From Gelidibacter gilvus (lineage in GTDB: Bacteria > Bacteroidota > Bacteroidia > Flavobacteriales > Flavobacteriaceae): a stretch of DNA of 64,000 nt. The stretch is from assembly GCF_004115975.1 (NCBI RefSeq), contig NZ_SDDZ01000013.1, forward strand, positions 1 to 64,000. Direction: 5' to 3'. Position numbers and translations under genes: made by a program. The notes under the pieces are model-generated. The model saw only the letters and a list, made by a program, of their open reading frames with translations, was not told the DNA's origin and ran no database searches. The stretch's first letter is position 1; each line of letters opens with the position of its first letter. Shown here piece by piece: positions 55,046 through 63,851 of this stretch.

Positions 55046-57106
55046 TTAGTTCTCCTCCTTTTTTACCTTTGGAAGTTCCACGTAGAATTTGGTGCCTACA
55101 TTAGGCGTACTTTCTACCCAAATGCGACCTTGGTTAAGTTCTACCAATTCCTTGCAAATAGTCAAGCCCAGGCCCGTTCCTTTTTCGTTTTTGGTGCCAA
55201 CGGTAGTGAAGTTGTTATTTTGAAAAAGTTTTTTGAGGTTCTCTTTCGGAATCCCCACCCCAGTATCTTCCACACAAATCAACGAGTTTCCATTGTGTTC
55301 TTTGTTTGAAATGGTAATAATATCTCCTACACGACTAAATTTTACGGCATTGGTGAGTAAGTTTTGAATGACAATTTCCACCATACTTCGATCCGCATAA
55401 ATAAAGTCACGTTGAGATTCATCAATAAGGACAATTCTTTTTTGTTCCATTTTTTGTTCTACCAAACTGATTTTGCTGTGAAAAACCTCTTGAATGTTGA
55501 AAAGCTCAGGATTTGGTTCCAGGTTTTGCATTTGCGATTTGGACCAGTTCAGAAGATTGAATAATAATAAGGACGCATTATCGGCATTTTCACTCAATTC
55601 TGGTATCAACTCATTAAATTCCTCTCTACTAATACTGTCTTCCTTAAGTAAATCTAAAAACGCTTTAATGGAAGAGATGGAGTCTTTTAAATCGTGTGAA
55701 ACAATACTGAACAATCGGTCTTTAACGTCATTGATTTCTTCCAAATGAAGTTTTTGTTCCATAATGGCATCATTTTGAAGTTGGATCTGCTCATTCTTTT
55801 CTTCAAGTTCCTGAGTGTATTTAATGGTGCTTTTTCTTTTCAAATAAATCAAAAGCAAAAATGTCAACACGATTAGAAATGCCACAATCAAACCGTAAGA
55901 AAGGAGCTTTAAATTTTTGACTTGATTTTGATTGTTTGCCGTTTCTTTGTTTGTTGTGGTAGGAAGGACCTCCATGTTGGATTCGCTTTCAAGAATTTCT
56001 TCAATGGAGTCCGTATTTACCGGCAATTGTGGTTTGTTTTCCTGATCTAAGGTCTGTTTTAAGCTAAAATATTCACGTTGCCAACGGTAGGCACTTTGAA
56101 ATTTTCCTTTGGTAGAATCCAAAGCCATTAAAAGCTTATAGTTTTTAAGAAGTTCTTCGTTGTTTCCTACGCCTTTTGCCAAGTCATGGGCTTCGTAGAT
56201 TTGACTTTCTGCAAGTCGGGTGTTTTTTTGTTCAAGATTGAGGTGGCCAATGGAGTTCAAAGCTCTTAAAATCCCCTCTTTATCATTTGTTTTCCGATTG
56301 AATTTAAGGCCTTCTACAAGGTATTCAGCGGCTTTGTCATAATCTTTAAACTTAAGATATTCTTCACCAATTCGCGGTAATATCTCACCTCTCAGTAATT
56401 GATCGGTTTCAGGATTGAGCATTGCCAATACGGCATCATAATATTCAATTGCCTTTCGGTGTTCTTTGCGTTTAGAATACAATAGGGCAATATTTTTTGT
56501 AGATGTTTTGATTCCAGCGCTATCCTTTAATCGTTCCCTAACGTTTAAAGCTTTCAAGTTAAATTCAAGCGATTTATCAATTTGATTCGTATTGAAATAC
56601 GCTTTTGCCAAATTGTTATAGGCCAAACTAAGGTCTTCGTGCAGGTTTTGATCTTCAAAGATTCTAATGGCAGATAGGGAATTCAATAATCCGGTTTTAT
56701 AATTTCCCCTTTTTATCTCTATAAGCCCAATACTGTTGCTCACTTTAGCAACTCCCAACGCGTCATTAAGTTCAGTATATAATTGTTTCGATTTATTGAA
56801 ATGGTCAATAGCATTGAAGTAATCATTCTTGTTGGCGTAAATAAGGGCTTGAAAATAGTTTGCTGCCGCGATGCCTTTAGTGTAGTTAATAGCTATGGAA
56901 AGTTGTTCCGTTTCTGAAATATATGACAGTGCCTTTTGATAATCTTGTGCTTTGTAAAGCGCATTGATGAGGTGTATTGAGGTGTCAACCTTAGAGGAAT
57001 CCTGTTTTTGAAAAGCTAATTGTATAGCAAGACTGTCTATCTCTTTGGTTTGGGCGTAACCTGATAAGATAGCAAAAAAGGCAGCTAAGATAATTAACCG
57101 TTTCAT
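55046..57106 (-). CDS. TPR-containing membrane sensor histidine kinase
   Basis: 686 residues. Signal peptide (LIILAAFFAILSGYAQ). Residues about 35-355 are tetratricopeptide repeats (for example AIDHFNKSKQLYTELNDALG, AYNNLAKAYFNTNQIDKSLE). One membrane helix (LLSYGLIVAFLIVLTFLLLI) near 405-425 is followed by a coiled coil. The HisKA site is LFSIVSHDLKDSISSIKAFL with the phospho-acceptor His near residue 471. The ATPase domain has N box NLLTNAVKFSRVGD, G1 EDTGVGIPKENLKKLF and G2 GTGLGLTICKELVEL. It probably senses a signal outside the inner membrane through the TPRs. No response regulator is adjacent, so its partner is elsewhere. Confidence 0.93.
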   Translation of the reverse strand: MKRLIILAAFFAILSGYAQTKEIDSLAIQLAFQKQDSSKVDTSIHLINALYKAQDYQKALSYISETEQLSIAINYTKGIAAANYFQALIYANKNDYFNAIDHFNKSKQLYTELNDALGVAKVSNSIGLIEIKRGNYKTGLLNSLSAIRIFEDQNLHEDLSLAYNNLAKAYFNTNQIDKSLEFNLKALNVRERLKDSAGIKTSTKNIALLYSKRKEHRKAIEYYDAVLAMLNPETDQLLRGEILPRIGEEYLKFKDYDKAAEYLVEGLKFNRKTNDKEGILRALNSIGHLNLEQKNTRLAESQIYEAHDLAKGVGNNEELLKNYKLLMALDSTKGKFQSAYRWQREYFSLKQTLDQENKPQLPVNTDSIEEILESESNMEVLPTTTNKETANNQNQVKNLKLLSYGLIVAFLIVLTFLLLIYLKRKSTIKYTQELEEKNEQIQLQNDAIMEQKLHLEEINDVKDRLFSIVSHDLKDSISSIKAFLDLLKEDSISREEFNELIPELSENADNASLLLFNLLNWSKSQMQNLEPNPELFNIQEVFHSKISLVEQKMEQKRIVLIDESQRDFIYADRSMVEIVIQNLLTNAVKFSRVGDIITISNKEHNGNSLICVEDTGVGIPKENLKKLFQNNNFTTVGTKNEKGTGLGLTICKELVELNQGRIWVESTPNVGTKFYVELPKVKKEEN

Positions 57107-57120
57107 TTTCTTGCAATTAG

Positions 57121-57399
57121 TTATAAATTGTAATGCGGATGTGATTTGAGCTTGCCTTGAGGGAGAGGATAGGCACGTTCACAAAATACAGTAACAATGC
57201 TGTTAAGGATTTTTAAATATAATGCATCAACGTTTTTGGGACCTTGATTAATAGCTTCTTCAAAAATGGATAAAAGGGTTTTAATAATCTAATTTTCGGG
57301 TTTTAATGCCAATAAATTAGATGAAGTGATGCCGGGTGTTTTTTGAATAATTTGGATATCGGTTGAATGGTCAATATCTTGGAAATACAGCACTTTCAT
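57121..57399 (-). pseudogene. short decayed gene with one in-frame TAG
   Basis: Minus-strand reading from the ATG at 57399 gives 36 residues (MKVLYFQDIDHSTDIQIIQK onward), a TAG at 57289-57291, and then 55 more residues in the same frame (IFEEAINQGPKNVDALYLKI and FCERAYPLPQGKLKSHPHYN) up to TAA at 57121. The amino-acid pattern after the stop looks like real protein, and no ATG lies within it. So I read it as a roughly 91-residue gene broken by a point nonsense change. It ends 14 bases before the kinase start and so may have been co-transcribed. No homologue recognised. Confidence 0.4.
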
Positions 57400-57528
57400 C
57401 GTTGAAATGCAAATAGGTGATCAGTGGTAAGTTGATTGGAATTAAAATGTTGCATATCATTAGTTTATAAATTATTCTAAAATTGAAACACATATTGATT
57501 ATCTTCAATGAAATTAATTAGCTGAAAG

Positions 57529-57732
57529 ATGAATAAAACACTTAAAACAATTCTGATGATCGTAGGTGTTGTCCTACTAGTGTATGGTATTTACACTTTA
57601 ATTGCACCAGAAGCTTCTATTGGGATTGGTGATTTAAGTATCGATGTTCAGGATAACACAGATGCTTATATGACCATTGGTCTTGGGGTAGTGGCTTTGG
57701 TTTTAGGGTTTCTGGGAGGTAAGAAACTATAA
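57529..57732 (+). CDS. small two-helix membrane protein
   Basis: A 67-residue protein with membrane helices at both ends (TILMIVGVVLLVYGIYTLI and AYMTIGLGVVALVLGFLGG) and a short polar middle (SIGIGDLSIDVQDNTD). The layout resembles DUF3185-type small membrane proteins. Function unknown. It stands alone, tail to tail with the GH53 pseudogene, 6 bases between them. Its length and hydrophobic pattern make a real gene likely. Confidence 0.65.
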   Translation: MNKTLKTILMIVGVVLLVYGIYTLIAPEASIGIGDLSIDVQDNTDAYMTIGLGVVALVLGFLGGKKL

Positions 57733-57738
57733 TAGATT

Positions 57739-58185
57739 CTAATTATTTCTGAAAACATCAAAGATTGGAAGCGCTTTATGGTCAAAACCAAACATACATT
57801 GGTTTTGAGACGGCGTTTGTGCTTCTGGATCAGCCCAAGTATCTGAATAATGGAAATCCAAGAGAAAATCCATATGCCTGTTTTTAATTTCTAACGCATA
57901 AGATTTGACATCTTCTAAACTATTCTGTCCATTCTGTGGTGTGTGCCATAATTTGAGACGGACTAGATTAGTGCCATTTTTAGAAACATAGTCCAAAAGG
58001 TGGATTGGGTTGCCGTTTTCATCTTTATAAACCACATCATAAGTTTCCAATTCCCATTAAAATAATAAATCCAGTCCTTTATATAAATAAAATTCTGTTG
58101 GCACCACATCATCAGCAGGGTCATTGGAATCTCCACATCCTATGATAATAATTACGAGGCTCAGACTGTAGAAAATGTTTTTCAT
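57739..58185 (-). pseudogene. GH53 arabinogalactan endo-beta-1,4-galactanase, nonsense plus internal deletion
   Basis: The ATG at 58185 starts a lipoprotein signal peptide (MKNIFYSLSLVIIIIGCGDS). The frame continues to KGLDLLF and meets TAA at 58057-58059 (codon 43). The same frame goes on with ETYDVVYKDENGNPIHLLDY, NGTNLVRLKLWHTPQNG and FLLDFHYSDTWADPEAQTP, which is the start of a GH53 (beta/alpha)8 barrel. It then jumps to MFGFDHKALPIFDVF, which resembles the C-terminal end of such enzymes. About two thirds of the barrel, including both catalytic glutamates, is gone. It is a dead remnant of a surface galactanase. Confidence 0.8.
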
Positions 58186-58304
58186 GACATGTTTGGAATT
58201 GAAATTTAAAAAGTAAAATCAGATGCTATTTTAACCCTTTCTTGTACTTATAGCTTTTCCATAACAATACGGCTTTTGCAGCTGAAAAATTTTAATTAAA
58301 ATCC

Positions 58305-58312
58305 TATCTTTG
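58305..58312 (+). promoter_or_regulatory. -7 promoter box TATCTTTG for argS
   Basis: TATCTTTG matches TAnnTTTG. It lies 21 bases before the argS ATG at 58334. The nearest TTTG upstream is 26 bases away, longer than the usual spacing. Confidence 0.55.
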
Positions 58313-58333
58313 CACACTTAAATTAAACAGCAG

Positions 58334-60112
58334 ATGAATCTTCAGGAAACCTTATCCCATCAAGTAAAAAAAGCAGTACATGACATTTTTGGCGCGACCT
58401 TGGAGTCGGTAGAACTACAATCCACTCGTAAAGAGTTTGTGGGGGATATCACCGTAGTCATTTTTCCAATGTTGCGTGTGGTAAAAGGAAATCCGGTTCA
58501 GATTGGTGAGCAAATAGGCCAGTATGTTTTGGAGAAAAACGATATGGTAAAATCTTTCAACGTGGTTAAAGGGTTTTTAAATATTGAAATTGAAGACGGA
58601 CATTATCTCGATATTTTTCAAGCTATAAAAGATCAGAAAACCTACGGATTTGTAACTTCCAAACCAGAAGAAAAGGCTGTTATGGTGGAATACTCTTCGC
58701 CAAACACCAATAAGCCTTTGCACTTGGGACATATCAGAAATAATTTATTGGGTTATAGTGTTGCTGAAATTTTGAAAGCTTCCGGAAAAAAAGTTTATAA
58801 AACTCAAATTATTAATGACAGGGGGATTCATATTTGTAAGAGTATGTTGGCGTGGCAACGTTTTGGAAATGGAGAGACGCCTGAATCTACTGGATTAAAA
58901 GGTGATAAGCTGGTAGGGAACTACTACGTGAAATTTGATCAAGAATACAAAAAGGAAATTCAGGACTTAATTACGCAAGGTAAGACTGAAGAAGATGCCA
59001 AAAAGCAGGCGTCCATCATAGTCGATGCACAGGAAATGCTCCAGAAATGGGAAGCAGGCGATGCAGAAACAGTTGCGCTTTGGGAAAAAATGAACGGATG
59101 GGTTTACAAAGGATTTGATGAAACCTATAAGCGTTTGGGCGTTGATTTTGACAAGCTGTATTATGAAAGTCAAACCTATCTTTTAGGAAAGGAATTTGTG
59201 GCGGAAGGCTTAAAATCCGGTGTGTTTTTCGAAAAAGAAGATGGCTCGGTTTGGTGCGATTTGACCGCCGATGGTTTGGATGAAAAAATTGTGCTCCGTT
59301 CTGACGGCACTGCAGTTTATATGACCCAAGATATTGGTACCGCCATCCAACGTGTCAAAGATTTTCCTGATGTTGGTGGCATGGTTTACACCGTGGGTAA
59401 CGAACAGGAATACCATTTTCAGGTCTTGTTTTTAATCATTAAAAAACTCGGATTTGAATGGGCTAAAAATCTGTTCCATTTAAGTTATGGGATGGTCGAT
59501 TTGCCGTCCGGGAAAATGAAGAGTAGGGAAGGAACTGTTGTGGATGCCGATGATCTGATTGTTGAAATGGCACAAACTGCTGAGGAAATTTCAGAAGAAT
59601 TGGGCAAATTGGAAGGATATTCAGATGCTGAAAAAGAAGAGCTTTACAAATCCATCGGTTTGGGCGCTTTAAAATATTACATTTTAAAGGTTGATCCAAG
59701 AAAACGTATTCTTTTTGATCCGAAGGAATCAATCGATTTTCAAGGGAATACAGGACCGTTTATTCAATATACTTACGCCAGAATCCAATCGATATTAAGA
59801 AAATCAGATTTAGGGGCTGTAATTGACATGCATTCCATCTCACTTCACGAGAAGGAAAAGGAATTGATCAAGCAATTGTTATTGTTTCCTGAAGTGATTC
59901 AAAATGCGGCAGAAAATCATAGCCCAGCATTGGTGGCAAATTACACTTACGATTTGGTAAAGGAATTCAATTCTTTTTATCAAAATGTGTCCATTCTTGG
60001 TGCTGATAATGATAACGAAAAAGCCTTTAGGGTAGCGTTGTCCAATAAAGTGGCGGTGACTATAAAAAATGCATTTGGCTTATTGGGTATTGATGTGCCT
60101 GAACGAATGTAA
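58334..60112 (+). CDS. argS: arginyl-tRNA synthetase
   Basis: 592 residues, class I synthetase that charges tRNA-Arg. The N-terminal Add-1 domain comes first (residues 1-110). The HIGH-like motif is VEYSSPNTNKPLHLGHIRNN near residue 125. YTVGNEQEYHFQVLFLIIKK and LSYGMVDLPSGKMKSREGTV hold the KMSKS-equivalent. The C-terminal DALR anticodon-binding domain has FIQYTYARIQSILRK. Full length. Own promoter upstream. Confidence 0.98.
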   Translation: MNLQETLSHQVKKAVHDIFGATLESVELQSTRKEFVGDITVVIFPMLRVVKGNPVQIGEQIGQYVLEKNDMVKSFNVVKGFLNIEIEDGHYLDIFQAIKDQKTYGFVTSKPEEKAVMVEYSSPNTNKPLHLGHIRNNLLGYSVAEILKASGKKVYKTQIINDRGIHICKSMLAWQRFGNGETPESTGLKGDKLVGNYYVKFDQEYKKEIQDLITQGKTEEDAKKQASIIVDAQEMLQKWEAGDAETVALWEKMNGWVYKGFDETYKRLGVDFDKLYYESQTYLLGKEFVAEGLKSGVFFEKEDGSVWCDLTADGLDEKIVLRSDGTAVYMTQDIGTAIQRVKDFPDVGGMVYTVGNEQEYHFQVLFLIIKKLGFEWAKNLFHLSYGMVDLPSGKMKSREGTVVDADDLIVEMAQTAEEISEELGKLEGYSDAEKEELYKSIGLGALKYYILKVDPRKRILFDPKESIDFQGNTGPFIQYTYARIQSILRKSDLGAVIDMHSISLHEKEKELIKQLLLFPEVIQNAAENHSPALVANYTYDLVKEFNSFYQNVSILGADNDNEKAFRVALSNKVAVTIKNAFGLLGIDVPERM

Positions 60113-60301
60113 TTTAGTGAAAGCGCTGTCTGCCAACAGGCAGGCAAAACTTAAAAGCAAGGCGCATTAAGTTATGATGGTTGTCCCTATATACATCCGG
60201 AGAATCCCACTTTTTAGCGGAATCTGAAGTTCAATGTTTGAAAAGCGCGCGAAGATGATATTTATTAATCCCTTAGGTTTTATAAATAGACATCAAATAT
60301 G

Positions 60302-60309
60302 TAAATTTG
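60302..60309 (+). promoter_or_regulatory. -7 promoter box TAAATTTG for ffh
   Basis: TAAATTTG matches TAnnTTTG with TTTT 20 bases upstream as a weak -33 element. The leader would be about 55 nt. The argS-ffh spacer (254 bases) otherwise contains a short CTGCC-AACA-GGCAG hairpin at 60131-60144 and no gene. Confidence 0.6.
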
Positions 60310-60366
60310 CAACTCAAAATTTAATTCTTGTAGTTTTTAATGCTGCAAATAGAAGACTGAAAACAT

Positions 60367-61695
60367 ATGTTTAATAATTTAAGTGAAAAGTTAGATAAAG
60401 CCCTACACGTCCTCAAAGGACATGGAAGCATTACGGAAGTCAACGTTGCTGAAACCTTAAAAGAGGTGCGTAGAGCATTGTTGGATGCCGATGTCAACTT
60501 TAAAATTGCCAAGGAGTTTACCAATACGGTTAAGGAAAAAGCATTGGGTCAAAACGTATTGACCACCTTGCAACCAGGACAGTTGATGGTGAAATTGGTT
60601 AAGGATGAGCTGACTGAACTTATGGGTGGCGATGTTGAGGATATTAATCTTTCAGGCAATCCGAGCATAATTTTGATGTCTGGTTTACAAGGTTCTGGTA
60701 AAACGACCTTTTCCGGAAAACTTGCCAACTATCTTAAAAACAAAAAAACAAAGAAACCTTTATTGGTAGCCTGTGACGTTTATCGTCCTGCTGCGGTTGA
60801 CCAACTACACGTTGTTGGAGATCAAATTAATGTTGAGGTTTATAGTGATAAAGGAAACACCGATCCTGTTGCCATTGCAAAGGCAGGTATTGCACATGCA
60901 AAAGCAAACGGACATAATGTGGTCATTATTGATACCGCTGGTCGTTTGGCTGTGGATGAAGCGATGATGACGGAGATTTCTGATATCCGTGATGCCATTC
61001 AGCCACAGGAAATTTTATTTGTGGTAGATGCCATGACTGGTCAGGATGCGGTTAATACGGCAAAAGCCTTTAACGATGTCTTAAATTTTGACGGTGTTAT
61101 CCTTACCAAATTAGATGGTGATACTCGTGGGGGTGCGGCCATTTCAATTAAATCGGTAGTTAATAAACCCATTAAGTTTATTGGTACAGGTGAAAAAATG
61201 GAAGCCATTGACGTGTTCTATCCATCACGTATGGCAGATCGTATTCTGGGGATGGGAGATGTTGTGTCTCTTGTTGAACGTGCCCAAGAGCAGTTTGATG
61301 AAGAGGAAGCGCGGAAAATTCAGAAGAAAATCGCCAAAAATCAATTTGGTTTTGATGATTTCTTGAAGCAGATTCAGCAGATCAAAAAGATGGGGAACAT
61401 GAAGGACCTGATAGGTATGATCCCAGGCGCTGGAAAAATGATGAAAGACGTTGATATTGATGATGATGCTTTTAAAGGTATTGAAGCTATTATACATTCC
61501 ATGACCCCGTTAGAAAGAACAAACCCATCAGTTATCAATGCCAGTAGAAAGAAACGTATTGGTAAAGGCTCTGGAACTTCGGTGCAAGAAGTCAATCAGC
61601 TGTTAAAGCAATTCGACCAGATGAGCAAGATGATGAAGATGATGCAAGGTGGAAAAGGAAAAGCGATCATGCAAGCGATGAAGGGGATGAAGTAG
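60367..61695 (+). CDS. ffh: signal recognition particle protein Ffh
   Basis: 442 residues. Ffh binds signal sequences and 4.5S RNA and delivers nascent membrane proteins to FtsY and SecY. N domain MFNNLSEKLDKALHVLKGHG. G domain P-loop MSGLQGSGKTTFSGKLANYL, DTAGRLAVDE and TKLDGDTRGGAAISI. M domain with GMIPGAGKMMKDVDIDD and SRKKRIGKGSGTSVQEVNQL, and a Met-rich tail (MSKMMKMMQGGKGKAIMQAM). Normal length. Confidence 0.98.
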   Translation: MFNNLSEKLDKALHVLKGHGSITEVNVAETLKEVRRALLDADVNFKIAKEFTNTVKEKALGQNVLTTLQPGQLMVKLVKDELTELMGGDVEDINLSGNPSIILMSGLQGSGKTTFSGKLANYLKNKKTKKPLLVACDVYRPAAVDQLHVVGDQINVEVYSDKGNTDPVAIAKAGIAHAKANGHNVVIIDTAGRLAVDEAMMTEISDIRDAIQPQEILFVVDAMTGQDAVNTAKAFNDVLNFDGVILTKLDGDTRGGAAISIKSVVNKPIKFIGTGEKMEAIDVFYPSRMADRILGMGDVVSLVERAQEQFDEEEARKIQKKIAKNQFGFDDFLKQIQQIKKMGNMKDLIGMIPGAGKMMKDVDIDDDAFKGIEAIIHSMTPLERTNPSVINASRKKRIGKGSGTSVQEVNQLLKQFDQMSKMMKMMQGGKGKAIMQAMKGMK

Positions 61696-61721
61696 TGTTC
61701 AGTCATCAAGTTGGCAGTTTA

Positions 61722-61733
61722 CAGTCGCAGTCT
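61722..61733. repeat. inverted repeat left of the four-helix-bundle gene
   Basis: CAGTCGCAGTCT, 38 bases before the start codon at 61771. Its exact reverse complement AGACTGCGACTG stands after the gene at 62166-62177. Related CAG-ending words (TTGGCAG, TTTACAG) lie just upstream with 7-nt spacing. Confidence 0.75.
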
Positions 61734-61770
61734 CAGATAAGTTTTGCAATAATTACTAAACAATTGTGAT

Positions 61771-62142
61771 ATGGATTTCAAGAAGTTGTTAGCGTATCAA
61801 AAGTCATTTGATTTGGCTATGGATATTTTTGAAGTCTCTAAAAGTTTTCCTAAAGAGGAAACGTATTCGCTAATTAGTCAGATAAGAAGAAGTTCTCGTT
61901 CAGTCTCGGCTAACATTTCTGAATCTTATAGAAAGCGCTTGTATCCGCGACACTTTGTAAGTAAGCTTACCGATGCAGATGCCGAAAACTCTGAAACCTT
62001 CACATGGTTGGAATTTGCTTTGGCTTGCAAATATATAGATGGTTCTACATTTCAGGATTTAAACATCAAATCTTTAGAAATAGGAAAACTAATAAATTTT
62101 ATGATCAATAATCCAGATAAATTCGGAGTTAAGCCAGAGTAA
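61771..62142 (+). CDS. four-helix-bundle protein (23S rRNA intervening-sequence family)
   Basis: A 123-residue all-helical protein of the family named after proteins encoded in 23S rRNA intervening sequences (S23 / TIGR02436). DFKKLLAYQKSFDLAMDIFE, LISQIRRSSRSVSANISESY with the conserved RRSxxSxxxNIxE core, and AENSETFTWLEFALACKYID identify it. Its biochemical role is unknown; the fold forms pentamers in solved relatives. It stands between ffh and folD and is bounded by inverted repeats, which fits an insertion of a small unit. Confidence 0.9.
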   Translation: MDFKKLLAYQKSFDLAMDIFEVSKSFPKEETYSLISQIRRSSRSVSANISESYRKRLYPRHFVSKLTDADAENSETFTWLEFALACKYIDGSTFQDLNIKSLEIGKLINFMINNPDKFGVKPE

Positions 62143-62165
62143 TATTTTTGTCAAAATTAAACTGA

Positions 62166-62177
62166 AGACTGCGACTG
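62166..62177. repeat. inverted repeat right of the four-helix-bundle gene
   Basis: AGACTGCGACTG, the reverse complement of 61722-61733. It is part of a longer ACTG-rich stretch (62161-62189) that reaches to 10 bases before the folD start. Confidence 0.75.
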
Positions 62178-62198
62178 CGACTGAAAACTAATAAAATA

Positions 62199-63074
62199 AT
62201 GATTCTACTCGACGGAAAAAAAGTAAGCAATGACATTAAGAATGAAATTGCCGAACAGGTAAAGAAAATGAAAGCCAATGGCGAAAAAGTGCCTCATCTT
62301 GCTGCAATTATAGTAGGTAATGATGGCGCAAGTCTGACCTATGTTGCCAGTAAGGTAAAGGCCTGCGAACGTGTGGGATTTGAATCCACCATGGTGCGTC
62401 TTTCCAACACTACTAGCCAAGTTGAATTATTGGATAAGATTAAGGAATTGAATGAAAACCCAGATATTGACGGATTCATCATTCAATTGCCGTTGCCAAA
62501 GCAGATTGATACGCAAAAAGTACTTTTAGCCGTAAATCCAGATAAGGATGTAGATGGTTTTCACCCTATGAACTTTGGTAAAATGGCTTTGGATATGTCT
62601 ACGTTTATTCCTGCAACACCGTTTGGGATATTAGAGCTCTTAGATAGATATGGGGTAGATACTCAAGGAAAACATACAGTAGTAATTGGTAGAAGTCACA
62701 TTGTGGGAAGACCAATGAGTATTTTAATGGGAAGAAAAGGATTTCCAGGGAATTCTACGGTTACTTTAACCCATAGTCACACCAAAAACATCACACAAAT
62801 CACTTCTCAAGCAGATATTATTATTTCAGCTCTTGGGGTTCCAAATTTCTTAAAAGCAGAAATGGTAAAAGATGATGCCGTAATTATTGATGTTGGAATC
62901 ACCCGTGTTCCTGATGATACAACTGAAAAAGGCTATCGTATTACTGGAGATGTCGATTTTGAAAACGTTAGTAAAAAAGCAAGCTATATAACGCCAGTTC
63001 CTGGTGGTGTCGGTCCAATGACTATAGCGATGTTACTTAAAAACACACTTTTGGCAAGAGAACGTCAAATGTAA
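62199..63074 (+). CDS. folD: methylenetetrahydrofolate dehydrogenase / cyclohydrolase
   Basis: 291 residues, bifunctional enzyme of one-carbon folate metabolism. YVASKVKACERVGF holds the catalytic Tyr and Lys. FIIQLPLPKQIDTQKVLLAV and PDKDVDGFHPMNFGKM are conserved signature segments. The NADP-binding part has VVIGRSHIVGRPMSILMGRK, and PVPGGVGPMTIAMLLKNTLL is the C-terminal signature. Complete. The ATG follows an ACTG-rich repeat. Confidence 0.97.
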   Translation: MILLDGKKVSNDIKNEIAEQVKKMKANGEKVPHLAAIIVGNDGASLTYVASKVKACERVGFESTMVRLSNTTSQVELLDKIKELNENPDIDGFIIQLPLPKQIDTQKVLLAVNPDKDVDGFHPMNFGKMALDMSTFIPATPFGILELLDRYGVDTQGKHTVVIGRSHIVGRPMSILMGRKGFPGNSTVTLTHSHTKNITQITSQADIIISALGVPNFLKAEMVKDDAVIIDVGITRVPDDTTEKGYRITGDVDFENVSKKASYITPVPGGVGPMTIAMLLKNTLLARERQM

Positions 63075-63100
63075 ACGTCAAAAAAAACCGATAGGGCATT

Positions 63101-63835
63101 ATGCACATTTTATATTCCACAGTGTCCTTCTTAATGCAACGTGTTGTGATGGGGAGCTGGGAGCATTTTGTTCCTATTCTCATTGCCATATTATTAGGAC
63201 TTGCGGCAATACGTTATGCCAAGAGAAATCTAAATGTAAACAACCAATACCGCTTTATTCACTTCATTGCCATTGGCGTCTCGTTGACAGTCCTAAGCTT
63301 TCATCTTCATAAGATGATGTTTGGGGACTATAATATCCAAAAAGATTTGCCCTTGTATCTATGTAGTCTGCTGGCTATTTTGATTCCAGTGTTTACGTTC
63401 TATCGTAAATATTGGATGTATGAAATCTTGGTTTTTTGGATTATCGCTGGCACCTTACAAGCTGTAATAACACCAGATATTGCATCAGGTTTTCCAACAT
63501 TCGATTATGTTAGATATTGGGTGGTCCACTTGGGGCTATTGCTAGTTATAAGTTATGCTACTGTCATATTTAAAATGACTCCCAATTTCAAAAGTGTGTT
63601 CAAATCATTTTTCGCCTTGCAACTCTATTTTTTGATGGTCCTAGCGGTGAATTATCTGTTGAACGCCAACTATTTCTATCTGAGTCAGAAGCCGCAATCC
63701 GCCTCTTTATTGGATTACTTTGGAGATTGGCCAATTTATATTATCGTCGTCCAACTTATTTTAGTGCCATATTTTTTAATCATCTACCTTCCATTTTATT
63801 TATTTCAAATGAAAGGAAAGCGAAATAATCAATAA
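63101..63835 (+). CDS. TIGR02206 (YwaF-like) membrane protein
   Basis: A 244-residue inner-membrane protein of the TIGR02206 / YwaF family. About seven membrane helices are visible, beginning with FVPILIAILLGLAAIRYA. The family segments WEHFVPI near the start, DLPLYLCSLLAILIPV near residue 85 and YVRYWVVHLGLLLVISYATV near 145 are present. Function unknown. It is 26 bases after folD and probably co-transcribed with it. Confidence 0.85.
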   Translation: MHILYSTVSFLMQRVVMGSWEHFVPILIAILLGLAAIRYAKRNLNVNNQYRFIHFIAIGVSLTVLSFHLHKMMFGDYNIQKDLPLYLCSLLAILIPVFTFYRKYWMYEILVFWIIAGTLQAVITPDIASGFPTFDYVRYWVVHLGLLLVISYATVIFKMTPNFKSVFKSFFALQLYFLMVLAVNYLLNANYFYLSQKPQSASLLDYFGDWPIYIIVVQLILVPYFLIIYLPFYLFQMKGKRNNQ

Positions 63836-63851
63836 GAATCTTGATTTATTT
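63823..63851 (+). terminator. hairpin between convergent genes
   Basis: AAATAATCAA and TTGATTTATTT pair with one bulge around an 8-nt loop. It spans the stop of the TIGR02206 gene and the stop of the VOC gene. Weak AT-rich stem, so the assignment is tentative. Confidence 0.4.
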
